NCBI GenBank assembly: GCA_017941505.1
Contig: JAGAWH010000192.1
Span: forward strand, 1 to 23,211
Direction of reading: 5' to 3'
Length of the DNA stretch: 23,211 nt
Origin: Faecalicoccus sp.
GTDB lineage: Bacteria; Bacillota_I; Bacilli_A; Erysipelotrichales; Erysipelotrichaceae
The notes under the pieces are model-generated. The model was given only the letters and a program-made list of their open reading frames with translations. It made no database searches and was not told the DNA's origin. This document shows positions 14,140-22,351 of the stretch, piece by piece. Each line of letters starts with the position of its first letter. Position 1 is the first letter of the stretch. The position numbers were made by a program, and so were the translations under genes.

Positions 14140-16116
14140 ATGGAAGAATATAAATTTGAATTAGTATCCGATTATAAACCGAGCGGAGACCAGCCTAAGG
14201 CAATCGAAGCTCTGGTAAAAGGAATCAAAGAAAATAAAAAATATCAGGTGTTGATGGGAGCTACCGGAACCGGTAAAACCTTTACCGTTTCCAATGTGAT
14301 CGCAGCCGTCAATAAACCGACTTTGGTATTTGTACATAATAAGACACTGGCAGGTCAGTTATATTCGGAATTTAAGGAATTCTTTCCGCATAATCGTGTT
14401 GAATACTTTGTATCCAACTTCGATTATTATCAACCGGAGGCTTATCTGCCTAAAACAGATACATATATCGATAAATCGACCAAGACCAATGAAGAGTTAG
14501 ATATGTTAAGAATGGCAGCTGTCAACTCTGTATTAGAAAGACCCGATACCATTATTGTCGCCAGTGTGGCTGCTATTTATGGTGCTTCCAACCCGGAACA
14601 ATACCGCCATATGATCTTTACACTTCGTGTTGGACAGACCATTGACAGACAGGAATTACTACAGGCTCTTGTTTCCCAACAATATAAAAGAAATGACTTA
14701 GACCCACAGCGAGGCACCTTCCGCTTAAGAGGGGATGTCATCGAAATTACCCCGGGACATTCGGATAACTTTATTATCCGTGTAGAGATGTGGGATGATG
14801 AAATTGAAAGAATCAGTGAAGTAGATCCTCTGACAGGAAAGATGATTCAGGCTTACCAGGTCTATATTATCTATCCTGCCAATGGATATGCCACCAGTAT
14901 GGATGTTATGAGACATGCTGCCGATACCATTGAAGAAGAACTGGAAGAAAGACTCCAATATTTTGAAGACAACAATAAGCCGCTTGAAAAGGAGCGCTTG
15001 GAGCAGAGATGCCGCTATGATATTGAAGCGCTTCGTGAATTTGGCTTCTGTTCCGGTATTGAAAACTATTCAAGACATATCGATGGAAGAAAACCGGGGG
15101 AAAGACCATATACCTTATTTGATTATTTCCCGGATGATTATCTGCTGATTGTCGATGAAAGCCATGTATCTCTTCCACAGGTTAGGGGTATGTACAATGG
15201 TGACAGGGCCCGTAAGGAAATATTGGTAGAATATGGATTCCGTCTTCCGTCCGCTTTAGATAATCGTCCGATGCGCTATGAAGAATTCACTTCCAAGATT
15301 AATCAGGCGCTCTTTATATCGGCTACTCCGGGTGATTGGGAATTGGAACAGACCCATGGTGAGATCATTGAGCAGATTATCCGCCCTACCGGTTTATTAG
15401 ATCCGATTGTTGAGGTACGACCTATTGAAGGGCAGATTGATGATTTGGTAGATGAAATAAGAGATCGCATCGCAAAAAATCAGCGTACTTTAATTACCAC
15501 ATTAACTGTGCGTATGGCAGAGGATTTGACATCCTATCTGAAAAATATGGATATCAAGGTTGCCTGGCTTCACCATGAAGTAAAGACCATTGAAAGAACG
15601 GAGATTATTCATGATTTACGTCAGGGAAAATACGATGTGCTTGTCGGAATCAACCTATTAAGAGAAGGTTTGGATATTCCGGAAGTATCATTGATTGCGA
15701 TATTGGATGCCGATAAAGAAGGATTCTTGCGCTCAAAAAGATCATTGGTACAGATTATCGGTCGTGCTGCTCGTAATGCCGAAGGTAAGGTTATCATGTA
15801 TGCCGATACGATTACCGAAAGTATGCAGTATGCCATTGATGAGACCAAGCGAAGAAGAGATATTCAGGAAGCCTATAATAAGGAACACGGTATTACGCCA
15901 AAGACCATCATCAAACCGATTCACGATGTAGTGCGCTCCAAAGAGACAAAGGAAATGACCGCAAAATATCTGAAGAAAAAGAAGATGGGCAAGAAGCAGA
16001 AAGAACAGATGATCGCAAACATCGAAAAGGAAATGAAAGAAGCAGCCAGAACGTTAGATTTCGAACGGGCTGCTCAGCTTCGTGATATTTTATTTGAATT
16101 AAAAGATGATGACTAA
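14140..16116 (+). CDS. uvrB: Excinuclease ABC subunit UvrB
   Basis: 658 residues, full family length. Walker A is GATGTGKT (40-47). The beta-hairpin region that opens damaged DNA follows ([17 protein letters not shown]). The DEAD-type box is [13 protein letters not shown] is motif III-like, and the helicase C-terminal motifs include [13 protein letters not shown] and [15 protein letters not shown]. The C-terminal UVR domain (about 618-655) meets UvrC. UvrB loads on damage with UvrA and positions UvrC for the cuts. In most Bacillota uvrA follows directly; here ung comes next on the other strand, so uvrA is elsewhere. The last codons and stop lie in a bidirectional terminator. Confidence 0.98.
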   Translation: MEEYKFELVSDYKPSGDQPKAIEALVKGIKENKKYQVLMGATGTGKTFTVSNVIAAVNKPTLVFVHNKTLAGQLYSEFKEFFPHNRVEYFVSNFDYYQPEAYLPKTDTYIDKSTKTNEELDMLRMAAVNSVLERPDTIIVASVAAIYGASNPEQYRHMIFTLRVGQTIDRQELLQALVSQQYKRNDLDPQRGTFRLRGDVIEITPGHSDNFIIRVEMWDDEIERISEVDPLTGKMIQAYQVYIIYPANGYATSMDVMRHAADTIEEELEERLQYFEDNNKPLEKERLEQRCRYDIEALREFGFCSGIENYSRHIDGRKPGERPYTLFDYFPDDYLLIVDESHVSLPQVRGMYNGDRARKEILVEYGFRLPSALDNRPMRYEEFTSKINQALFISATPGDWELEQTHGEIIEQIIRPTGLLDPIVEVRPIEGQIDDLVDEIRDRIAKNQRTLITTLTVRMAEDLTSYLKNMDIKVAWLHHEVKTIERTEIIHDLRQGKYDVLVGINLLREGLDIPEVSLIAILDADKEGFLRSKRSLVQIIGRAARNAEGKVIMYADTITESMQYAIDETKRRRDIQEAYNKEHGITPKTIIKPIHDVVRSKETKEMTAKYLKKKKMGKKQKEQMIANIEKEMKEAARTLDFERAAQLRDILFELKDDD

Positions 16117-16133
16117 AGTACATCATCTTTTTT
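16101..16133. terminator. Bidirectional terminator shared by uvrB and ung
   Basis: Stem AAAAGATGATG/CATCATCTTTT (16101-16111 with 16121-16131), loop of nine bases, T run on the plus side and TTTT on the minus side. Both stop codons, uvrB TAA (16114-16116) and ung TAG (complement of 16113-16115), fall in the loop. Confidence 0.85.
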
Positions 16134-16790
16134 AAACCAATGAATCGGTCTTTGGCCGTGTGCTTTTAAAAATTCATTGGCAATTTTAAAGTGATTATTC
16201 CCAAAGAATCCTCGATGTGCTGAAAGCGGAGAAGGATGCGGACTTGTGAGAATCAAATGATTGGGATTGTTTAGAAAGCGGCGGGCCTGTATGGCCTTTG
16301 AACCCCATAAAAGATAAACAACCGGTCCTTCTTTTTCATTGATTCGCTTTAAAGCTTCATCGGTGAAATTCTGCCATCCGATATTGGCATGGGATAAAGG
16401 TTTACCTTCTTCTACGGTTAAGATGGTATTCATTAATAATACACCCTGTTTTGCCCAATCGGTTAAATCACCATTGCGGTTTAATTGGACGTTATATTCA
16501 TTTCCGATTTCCTTATAGATATTTTTTAAGGAAGGAGGAAGGGCAATTCCCGGCTGTACGGAAAACGCAAAACCATGAGCCTGTCCGGCTCCATGGTATG
16601 GATCCTGTCCTAAAATCACAACTTTCGTATCAGCCAGTGAAGTTGTTTTAAAGGCATTAAAAATATTTTCTTTGGCCGGATAAATGTGTTTTGTCTTATA
16701 TTGTCCGGCAAGCCAATAATTGATCTTATTCAGATATTCTTTTTGAATTTCCTGGTCAAACAGGTCCTGCCAGTCATTGTTCATGTTCAT
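16113..16790 (-). CDS. ung: Uracil-DNA glycosylase, family 1
   Basis: 225 residues. [22 protein letters not shown] holds the water-activating motif GQDPYH (61-66, D63). LLWGSKA binds the uracil side, and the intercalation loop [13 protein letters not shown] holds H185 and the Leu that enters the helix. It removes uracil from DNA as the first step of base-excision repair. The start could be 16790 or the in-frame ATG two codons on; GAGTGA upstream is a modest RBS. The 3' end overlaps the uvrB stop tail to tail by four bases. It is divergent from folC, with the two ATGs only about 35 bases apart. Confidence 0.97.
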   Translation of the reverse strand: MNMNNDWQDLFDQEIQKEYLNKINYWLAGQYKTKHIYPAKENIFNAFKTTSLADTKVVILGQDPYHGAGQAHGFAFSVQPGIALPPSLKNIYKEIGNEYNVQLNRNGDLTDWAKQGVLLMNTILTVEEGKPLSHANIGWQNFTDEALKRINEKEGPVVYLLWGSKAIQARRFLNNPNHLILTSPHPSPLSAHRGFFGNNHFKIANEFLKAHGQRPIHWFKKDDVL

Positions 16791-16810
16791 AGCGGTTCAC
16801 TCTCTTTCGT

Positions 16811-16822
16811 GATACAATTCTA
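16811..16822. promoter_or_regulatory. Overlapping divergent promoters of folC and ung
   Basis: On the plus strand TGATACAAT (16810-16818) is an extended -10 whose transcript would start at about 16825, the A of the folC ATG. On the minus strand TAGAAT (complement of 16817-16822) could be the ung -10. The two hexamers share bases, so the promoters should exclude one another. Confidence 0.5.
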
Positions 16823-16824
16823 CC

Positions 16825-17991
16825 ATGAATGTAGTTGAAAAAATCGAAAAAATGGAGTCAAAACGGACTAAAAATAAGGATTTAAAGACAATTAGAAAGC
16901 TGGCAGATGAATTGATGCCGGATCATGCATCTTTACATAAGATTCAGGTTGGCGGAACCAATGGAAAGGGAAGTACTTCTAAGTGGCTTTCTTTGATGTT
17001 AAAAGAAGCAGGATATAAAACAGGTGTTTTTACCAGTCCGCATCTGGTATGTCATACAGAAAGAATCTCTGTTGACGGTAAAGATATATCTTTAGAAGAT
17101 TGGGAGCGCATCTACGACCGATATGAGGACTTATTTGAAGCCGAAGATTTCAGTATGTTTATGATGGATGCCTGGATGGCCATAGCTTATTTTCTGGAAC
17201 AGAAGGTGGATATTGCCGTTATGGAAATCGGTATGGGTGGACAGATGGATGCCACAACGGCCTTTGATTATGATGCGGAGGTAATTACCAATATCGGACT
17301 TGAACATCAGCAGTATTTGGGAAATACCATTGAAGAGATTGCCACTACTAAGGGGTTTATCTTTAAATCCGGTATTGGCTTAACGACCGAAACAAATCCA
17401 AGTGCACTTCGAATTATGAAAGAAATCGCCGATCAAAATCATTGTCCTCTAACAATTGTAGATGCAAAAGCCATTTATAAGGATGAAAGATGTTATGTAG
17501 AATGGAATGGTATTTTATATCCGTTTGACTTACCGGAATATCAAGTATCTAATTTCTATTTGGCTTTAAATACTGTGCATCAATTAGGAATTGAATTAAC
17601 GAAGACGCAATTAGAAAAGGTGATTCAATCCTTTGAAGTAAAAGGACGATTTACCGTATTAAAAGAGCATCCTAAGATTGTGATTGATGGCGCGCATAAT
17701 ATTCATGGAATACGCGCTTTGGTCAAATCTGTGAAGCATTGGGATGGGGATATCTATTTTTCGGTACTGGAAGATAAAAATGCCACCGAAATGTTGGAAG
17801 AATTAGAGAAGTTAGGGGCAAAGATTGAACTGGTTCACTTTGATTCCTATCGTCTCTATCCTTTAGAAAAATTAGGATATCCGATCATTGATATGAATAC
17901 ACTCAAAAAAAGATTACAGACTACCGATAGAAATACATTGTTGTGTGGATCTTTGTACTTTATCGGAGATGTGCTGAAAATGGAGATATAG
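16825..17991 (+). CDS. folC: Folylpolyglutamate synthase (Mur-ligase family)
   Basis: 388 residues, slightly short for the family (about 420-430). The P loop is GGTNGKGS (43-50), followed by VFTSPHLVCHTERI. VMEIGMGGQMDATTAFD and ITNIGLEHQQYLG (metal and folate site) follow, and the C-terminal domain has VIDGAHNIHGI. It adds glutamate to reduced folates and, in many bacteria, also makes dihydrofolate from dihydropteroate; which activities it has cannot be read here. No Shine-Dalgarno sequence is present, and the predicted transcription start coincides with the ATG, so the mRNA is probably leaderless. The terminator begins within its stop codon. Confidence 0.95.
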   Translation: MNVVEKIEKMESKRTKNKDLKTIRKLADELMPDHASLHKIQVGGTNGKGSTSKWLSLMLKEAGYKTGVFTSPHLVCHTERISVDGKDISLEDWERIYDRYEDLFEAEDFSMFMMDAWMAIAYFLEQKVDIAVMEIGMGGQMDATTAFDYDAEVITNIGLEHQQYLGNTIEEIATTKGFIFKSGIGLTTETNPSALRIMKEIADQNHCPLTIVDAKAIYKDERCYVEWNGILYPFDLPEYQVSNFYLALNTVHQLGIELTKTQLEKVIQSFEVKGRFTVLKEHPKIVIDGAHNIHGIRALVKSVKHWDGDIYFSVLEDKNATEMLEELEKLGAKIELVHFDSYRLYPLEKLGYPIIDMNTLKKRLQTTDRNTLLCGSLYFIGDVLKMEI

Positions 17992-18021
17992 CCGGGGAAT
18001 ACATGTTCTCTGGCTTTTTTT
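17990..18021 (+). terminator. Terminator of folC
   Basis: Stem AGCCGGGGAA/TTCTCTGGCT (17990-17999 with 18006-18015, two G-U pairs), six-base loop, seven T residues. It overlaps the last two bases of the folC stop. Confidence 0.9.
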
Positions 18022-18023
18022 GA

Positions 18024-18076
18024 TTAAAAAACTGCAGCATTAAGATGATATAAATCAACTTAAAAACTGCAGTTTC
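18024..18076 (-). terminator. Terminator of mnmE
   Basis: Read on the minus strand, AAACTGCAG (complement of 18067-18075) pairs with CTGCAGTTT (complement of 18029-18037) and is followed by a T run. The 29-base loop can form a further short TAAG/CTTA stem. It begins three bases after the mnmE stop. Confidence 0.75.
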
Positions 18077-18078
18077 CT

Positions 18079-19404
18079 TTATTTACCTAAGCAGAAACGG
18101 GAGAATAAGGCATCAAGTAGATCTTCCCGATGTACTTCACCCAGTATTTCTTTTAAATGATCATGGGCTGCCTTAATATCAATTTCAATCAAATCAGGCT
18201 CTACAAACATTTCCATGGCCTCTTTAGCTCGTAACATATCTTCCTTTGCGGCATATAGAAGGGCAATCTGTCTTTCATTGGAAATGAGAGGATCTTCTGT
18301 CAACATATCCTTTTCATATAAATCATTTAGGGCATCAATTAGTGCCTGAATATTACCGGTGGAAGCACTGATCCAAATGCCTTCACCTTCATTATCAGTC
18401 AGATCTGCCTTATTATAGAGAATCAAACGCTGCTTATCTTTTGTCATCTCTAATAACTGTTCATCTTCTTTTTCAAGTGGATGAGACCCATCAAGCACAA
18501 GCAGTACTAATTTTGCCTCTGCAAGCTTTTCCTGGCTTTTTTCAATACCGATCTGTTCAATCTTATCTTTAGAATCGCGGATACCGGCGGTATCAATCAA
18601 ATTCAGCTGTAAGGAACCGATATGAATCTGTCCTTCTACGATATCTCTTGTCGTACCCGCAATATCGGTCACAATCGCCTTATCTTCTTCTAATAAGGCA
18701 TTCAACAGAGAACTTTTTCCTACATTCGGTTTCCCGATAATAACGGTATCTATGCCTTTCTTGAGCAGCTGACCGGTTTGTGCTCTGGATAGAATCTTAT
18801 CTAATTGTTGTAACCAGTCCTCTGTCATCGGAAGCAGTTCATCCGTTGTGAGTTGGGCAACATCTTCATATTCCGGATAGTCGATATTTACTTCGATTTG
18901 AGCAATTATTTGAAGTAATGAATCTAATAAAGGCTCTAACATCTTGCGAACACTGCCTTTGATTCCATAGATGGCCATATTGGCGGCATTATCATTAGAT
19001 GCTTCAATCATATCCTGTACGGCTTCAGCCTGGGATAAGTCGATTCTTCCATGATAAAAAGCTCTCTGAGTAAATTCACCGGGCTTAGCTAGATCTGCCC
19101 CGTGTTTAAGCACAAGGGTCAATATTTTCCGGGTAATAAAACGTCCGCCATGACAGCTGATTTCTACAATATCTTCTCTTGTATATGTCTTTGGAGCTTT
19201 AAATACCGTTACCAAAACTTCATCCACCGGTTTATCTCCATCCATAATAAAGCCATAGTGGACTGTATGACTTTCAAATTGGGTAACATCTTTATCAAAG
19301 ATGGAATTTACAATATTTATGGCATTATTTCCGCTGACGCGTACGATGGAAATAGCTCCATCGGCTGTTGCCGTTGAAATGGCAGCTATAGTACTTTCAA
19401 ACAT
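18079..19404 (-). CDS. mnmE: tRNA modification GTPase MnmE
   Basis: 441 residues. The N-terminal tetrahydrofolate-binding domain starts MFESTIAAISTATADGAISIVRVSG. A helical domain with an inserted G domain follows: G1 GKPNVGKS (224-231), DIAGTTRD, G3 DTAGIRD and G4 NKAD. The C-terminus is FCLGK; the family consensus is C-[IL]-GK, and the Cys is needed for activity. With MnmG it installs the (carboxymethyl)aminomethyl group on U34 of tRNAs reading two-codon boxes. An ATG 11 codons upstream (19437) is in frame but lies within or before the -10 (TGATAAAAT), so the start is 19404. It is divergent from the t6A gene tsaC. Confidence 0.97.
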   Translation of the reverse strand: MFESTIAAISTATADGAISIVRVSGNNAINIVNSIFDKDVTQFESHTVHYGFIMDGDKPVDEVLVTVFKAPKTYTREDIVEISCHGGRFITRKILTLVLKHGADLAKPGEFTQRAFYHGRIDLSQAEAVQDMIEASNDNAANMAIYGIKGSVRKMLEPLLDSLLQIIAQIEVNIDYPEYEDVAQLTTDELLPMTEDWLQQLDKILSRAQTGQLLKKGIDTVIIGKPNVGKSSLLNALLEEDKAIVTDIAGTTRDIVEGQIHIGSLQLNLIDTAGIRDSKDKIEQIGIEKSQEKLAEAKLVLLVLDGSHPLEKEDEQLLEMTKDKQRLILYNKADLTDNEGEGIWISASTGNIQALIDALNDLYEKDMLTEDPLISNERQIALLYAAKEDMLRAKEAMEMFVEPDLIEIDIKAAHDHLKEILGEVHREDLLDALFSRFCLGK

Positions 19405-19427
19405 AAGATCACTTTCTTTCTTAAGCC

Positions 19428-19436
19428 ATTTTATCA
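19428..19436 (-). promoter_or_regulatory. Extended -10 promoter of mnmE
   Basis: On the minus strand TGATAAAAT (TGn plus TAAAAT) predicts transcription from about 19421, 17 bases before the ATG at 19404. Confidence 0.55.
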
Positions 19437-19470
19437 TATCTGATGTATACTGTTGAAGAGGTGAACTTTC

Positions 19471-20070
19471 ATGAAGATTTATTCACAGGATGATATTCAA
19501 GAAGTCGCAGCGGCTTTAAAAAATCATAAGATTATCGCTTTTCCTACCGACACGGTATATGGCGTATCGGTATTATATGGGGATATAAACGATTTGGAGG
19601 CATTAAAACATGCCAAAAACAGACCGGAGACAAAACCCATCCCAATGATGGTCTCATCAATTGAACAGATGAAGCAGATTGCCAAAGTAGATGAAAGAAC
19701 CGAAAAAATCGCAAATACATTATTACCGGGAGCATTGACTCTGGTTCTTCCGGTGAAGGAAGATGCAGATCCGCTCTATACCAATGGTATGCCTACGGTA
19801 GCTGTTCGTATTCCGGATGCGCCTTTTGTGTTATCGTTAATTGATGAATTAGGTACACCGATCCTTGTGACCAGTGCCAACCAATCCGGTCAAAAGACAG
19901 CACTTACCTATCAGGATGTATTAGACCAGCTTCCTAATATTGATGGACTTGTCAAAGGAGAGTGCCATGAACTCCAGGCAAGCACCATAGTTGACTGCAC
20001 CAAAGAAAATCTTGTGATATTGAGAGAAGGACCGATTTCTTTAGAACAGTTAGAAAAGGCGATTGGATAA
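19471..20070 (+). CDS. tsaC: L-threonylcarbamoyladenylate synthase (TsaC/Sua5 family)
   Basis: 199 residues, the short TsaC-type form made of the YrdC domain alone without the extra Sua5 C-terminal domain. FPTDTVYGVSV (24-34) and KHAKNRPETKPIPMMV (about 46-61) are the substrate and ATP segments, with ILVTSANQSG and STIVDC further on. It makes threonylcarbamoyl-AMP from threonine, bicarbonate and ATP for the t6A37 modification of tRNAs reading ANN codons. The RBS GAGGTGAA (19459-19466) fixes the start. TATACT at 19446-19451 is a likely -10. The partners TsaB, TsaD and TsaE are not in the window. Confidence 0.94.
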   Translation: MKIYSQDDIQEVAAALKNHKIIAFPTDTVYGVSVLYGDINDLEALKHAKNRPETKPIPMMVSSIEQMKQIAKVDERTEKIANTLLPGALTLVLPVKEDADPLYTNGMPTVAVRIPDAPFVLSLIDELGTPILVTSANQSGQKTALTYQDVLDQLPNIDGLVKGECHELQASTIVDCTKENLVILREGPISLEQLEKAIG

Positions 20071-20099
20071 AAAATACCCGGGATAAAATTTTCCCGGGT
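20069..20099. terminator. Terminator between tsaC and the convergent small gene
   Basis: Eight-base-pair stem ACCCGGGA/TCCCGGGT (20076-20083 with 20092-20099). The clean T run (complement of 20069-20074) is on the minus side, serving the 44-codon gene. The plus side has only a weak T-rich tail but could still end tsaC. Confidence 0.75.
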
Positions 20100-20106
20100 G
20101 TAGTTT

Positions 20107-20241
20107 CTATTTTTCCAGCTGTTTCAGCTCTTCTTCAAATCCTTTGTAGAAGAGCGAGTATTCCTGGATAAGCGGAAACGCGAAGCTTCGAATATCATGG
20201 ATAAAAATTGGATTAAAAATCTTTAACAGGCAATTTTTCAT
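20107..20241 (-). CDS. Unrecognised 44-residue protein
   Basis: An ATG at 20241 is preceded by AGGAGG (complement of 20248-20253) at the ideal six-base distance. The 44-codon frame ends TAG, is followed by a minus-strand terminator, and has a promoter-like sequence upstream, so it looks like a complete single-gene unit. The peptide starts MKNCLLKIFNPIFIHDIRSF and ends in a charged helix (YKGFEEELKQLEK). It has a hydrophobic/aromatic first half without a clear full TM segment, and one Cys. No family is recognised. It is convergent with tsaC and divergent from the lysS T-box. It could be a small membrane-associated protein or a regulator. Coding status is inferred from signals, not homology. 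Confidence 0.62.
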   Translation of the reverse strand: MKNCLLKIFNPIFIHDIRSFAFPLIQEYSLFYKGFEEELKQLEK

Positions 20242-20264
20242 ATTCGCCCTCCTTTCTATGAATG

Positions 20265-20292
20265 AGAATGTATCACTTTTTTATAAAAAGTG
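20265..20292 (-). promoter_or_regulatory. Putative promoter and dyad of the 44-codon gene
   Basis: On the minus strand TTGCAC, a 17-base spacer and TGATACATT (extended -10) lie about 25 bases before the RBS region. A dyad CACTTTTT...AAAAAGTG (20274-20292) overlaps the spacer and could be an operator or just A+T-rich symmetry. Confidence 0.4.
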
Positions 20293-20332
20293 CAAATTAT
20301 TTACATTCATAAAAGAAAATGATCAAAACAGT

Positions 20333-20361
20333 TTGACAAAGATTTTTAACTCTTGTACGAT
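20333..20361 (+). promoter_or_regulatory. Promoter of the lysS T-box transcript
   Basis: A consensus TTGACA (20333-20338), 17 bases, then TACGAT (20356-20361). Transcription should begin near 20368, just before Stem I of the T-box. Confidence 0.82.
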
Positions 20362-20367
20362 AACACA

Positions 20368-20596
20368 CGTAAAGGCTTAGAAGAGGACGAGTACCTTCGG
20401 ATAATGTTGAAGAGAGCTCTTGGATGGTGAAAAAGAGTACAGGACCGTTGAGAATAAAAACTTGGAGCTGCATGTATTTCCTGCATTAAAGGAAGCACTG
20501 TTGATTGACAGTGAGTGAGGCTGTTTAAGCGATTAAACAGTAAATTAGGGTGGTAACACGAGCACTTCGTCCCTATGATGGACGAGGGCTTTTTTT
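20368..20596 (+). promoter_or_regulatory. T-box riboswitch with lysine specifier, controlling lysS
   Basis: Stem I shows the 5' AGTA loop-E half (20390-20393), a distal GGATGGTGAAA loop (20422-20432), and on the 3' side GAA (20452-20454), one base, then AAA (20456-20458) as the specifier, a Lys codon. The T-box AGGGTGGTAACACG (20547-20560) has the UGGN bulge with U opposite a discriminator A, as in tRNA-Lys. Its usual ACCGCG is changed to AACACG. The terminator stem (20562-20572 with 20580-20589, one bulge) is followed by seven T residues. Uncharged tRNA-Lys should stabilise the antiterminator and let lysS be transcribed. Confidence 0.9.
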
Positions 20597-20615
20597 ATTT
20601 AAAAGGAGAAAGGCT

Positions 20616-22103
20616 ATGGCAGAAAAATTAACAGAACAAGAAAAGGTGCGTCGCCAAAAGATGCAGGATCTGATCGATATGGGTATCGATCCATTTGGTC
20701 AGCGTTATGAAAGAGACACAAAATGTGGTGAGATTACCGCAAAGTATGAAAATGCCACAAAAGAAGAATTAGAAGAAAAGGCAGTTAAGGTAAGAATTGC
20801 CGGACGTATTATGCGTAAAAGACGCCAGGGTAAAGCCGGATTTATGAACATCCAGGATGTATCTGGCGATATGCAGATTTATGTACGTAAAGATGAAATC
20901 GGTGATGACCAATACGAAATCTTTAAAAAGAATGATATCGGAGATATTGTTGGAATCGAAGGAACGGTTATGAAAACCGATCACGGACAGTTATCTGTAC
21001 GTGCTAAGGAATATACACATTTATCAAAGTCACTTCGTCCGCTTCCGGAAAAGTTCCATGGTTTAACGGATACTGAAGAACGTTTCCGCCGCAGATATGT
21101 TGACTTAATCATGAACGAAGAGGCAAAGAAGATTGCCTTAACACGTCCGCGCATTATCCGTGCCATCCAGGAATACTTTGATGGACAGGGATTGATTGAA
21201 GTAGAAACACCGGTATTACAGCCAATCTTAGGTGGTGCTGCAGCACGTCCGTTTATCACACACCACAATGCGTTAGACCGTCCGTTCTATTTAAGAATTG
21301 CCACTGAGCTGGCATTAAAGCGTTTAATTGTCGGCGGTTTGGAAGGTGTTTATGAAATCGGACGTTTATTCCGTAACGAAGGAATGGATGCCACACATAA
21401 CCCTGAATTCACAACCGTAGAAGCATATGTTGCCTACAGTGATTTAGATGGCATGATGGATCTGATTGAAGGTTTATTTGACTTTGTAGCTAAGAAGGTA
21501 TTAGGAACTACCGAAATTACTTATCAGGGACAGGAAATTTCTTTAAAAGCTCCGTTTAAGCGTATCACTATGTGTGAAGCGGTTAAGGAAGCCTGCGGTG
21601 TTGATTTCAAACAGGAAATGAGCTATGACGAAGCGAAGAAGATTGCCGAAGAACATGGCATTGAAGTAGAGAAGATTCATAACTCAGTTGGTCATATCAT
21701 TCAGTTATTCTTCGATAAGTATGTAGAAGAAAATATTGTTCAGCCAACATTTGTATATGAATATCCAATCGAAATCAGTCCGTTAGCTAAGAAGAGCAAG
21801 ACTGATCCTCGTTTTACCGACCGCTATGAACTTTTCATTTGCGGACATGAATATGCCAACGCATTCTCTGAATTAAACGATCCAATCGATCAGAGAGAAC
21901 GTTTTGAAAAGCAATTAGAGTTAAGAGAACTCGGTGATGAAGAAGCTAACGAGATGGATGTTGACTATGTTGAAGCATTGGAGTACGGTATGCCTCCTAC
22001 CGGTGGTGTAGGTCTTGGAATTGACCGTTTCGTAATGTTACTCACAGACCAGAGAACCATCCGTGAAGTATTGTTGTTCCCACATATGAAGGATAGAAGC
22101 TAA
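20616..22103 (+). CDS. lysS: Lysyl-tRNA synthetase, class II
   Basis: 495 residues. The N-terminal OB-fold anticodon-binding domain (about 45-155, with [23 protein letters not shown]) is followed by the class II catalytic core. Motif 1 is [22 protein letters not shown], motif 2 is [18 protein letters not shown], and motif 3 is [15 protein letters not shown]. It charges tRNA-Lys. The start at 20616 follows AAGGAG (20603-20608); the frame upstream is open into the T-box terminator but is not translated. Expression is under the T-box just upstream, so transcription read-through should depend on lysine supply. Confidence 0.98.
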   Translation: MAEKLTEQEKVRRQKMQDLIDMGIDPFGQRYERDTKCGEITAKYENATKEELEEKAVKVRIAGRIMRKRRQGKAGFMNIQDVSGDMQIYVRKDEIGDDQYEIFKKNDIGDIVGIEGTVMKTDHGQLSVRAKEYTHLSKSLRPLPEKFHGLTDTEERFRRRYVDLIMNEEAKKIALTRPRIIRAIQEYFDGQGLIEVETPVLQPILGGAAARPFITHHNALDRPFYLRIATELALKRLIVGGLEGVYEIGRLFRNEGMDATHNPEFTTVEAYVAYSDLDGMMDLIEGLFDFVAKKVLGTTEITYQGQEISLKAPFKRITMCEAVKEACGVDFKQEMSYDEAKKIAEEHGIEVEKIHNSVGHIIQLFFDKYVEENIVQPTFVYEYPIEISPLAKKSKTDPRFTDRYELFICGHEYANAFSELNDPIDQRERFEKQLELRELGDEEANEMDVDYVEALEYGMPPTGGVGLGIDRFVMLLTDQRTIREVLLFPHMKDRS

Positions 22104-22173
22104 CAGTTATATATAATCGGGCTTAGTCTTTTTCCACAAAACAGTAGGGAAATCAAAAACGAAATATGAACAT

Positions 22174-22214
22174 AAGGATCCTGTTTAATATTGAAAAGGG
22201 ATCCTTTCTTGTTT
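22174..22214 (+). terminator. Terminator of lysS
   Basis: Stem AAGGATCC/GGATCCTT (22174-22181 with 22199-22206) with a 17-base loop and a T-rich tail (TTCTTGTTT), 70 bases after the lysS stop. Confidence 0.75.
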
Positions 22215-22233
22215 CATACATGCAGCCTAGAGG

Positions 22234-22262
22234 GTGCAATACCATTTTTCACGGTATATAAT
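22234..22262 (+). promoter_or_regulatory. Putative promoter of the SDR gene
   Basis: GTGCAA (22234-22239), 17 bases, TATAAT (22257-22262). A short dyad ATACC/GGTAT (22239-22243 with 22253-22257) spans the spacer and may bind a regulator. The leader to the ATG would be about 83 bases. Confidence 0.45.
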
Positions 22263-22351
22263 ATTTTCAAAGAATATCTTTGCGACTGTTTATAGTGGCT
22301 CTGAACAGAACACGATAAATCGGAATTTCATTCTGCAGACAGGAGGTCAAA

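Noticed and set aside
20550..20615. N-terminal extension of LysS
   Set aside because: It is the T-box antiterminator/terminator region; the RBS and family start are at 20616.
22231..22262. MerR-type operator in the SDR promoter
   Set aside because: The spacer is 17 bases, not the stretched 19-20 typical of MerR promoters, and the dyad is only five bases per arm.
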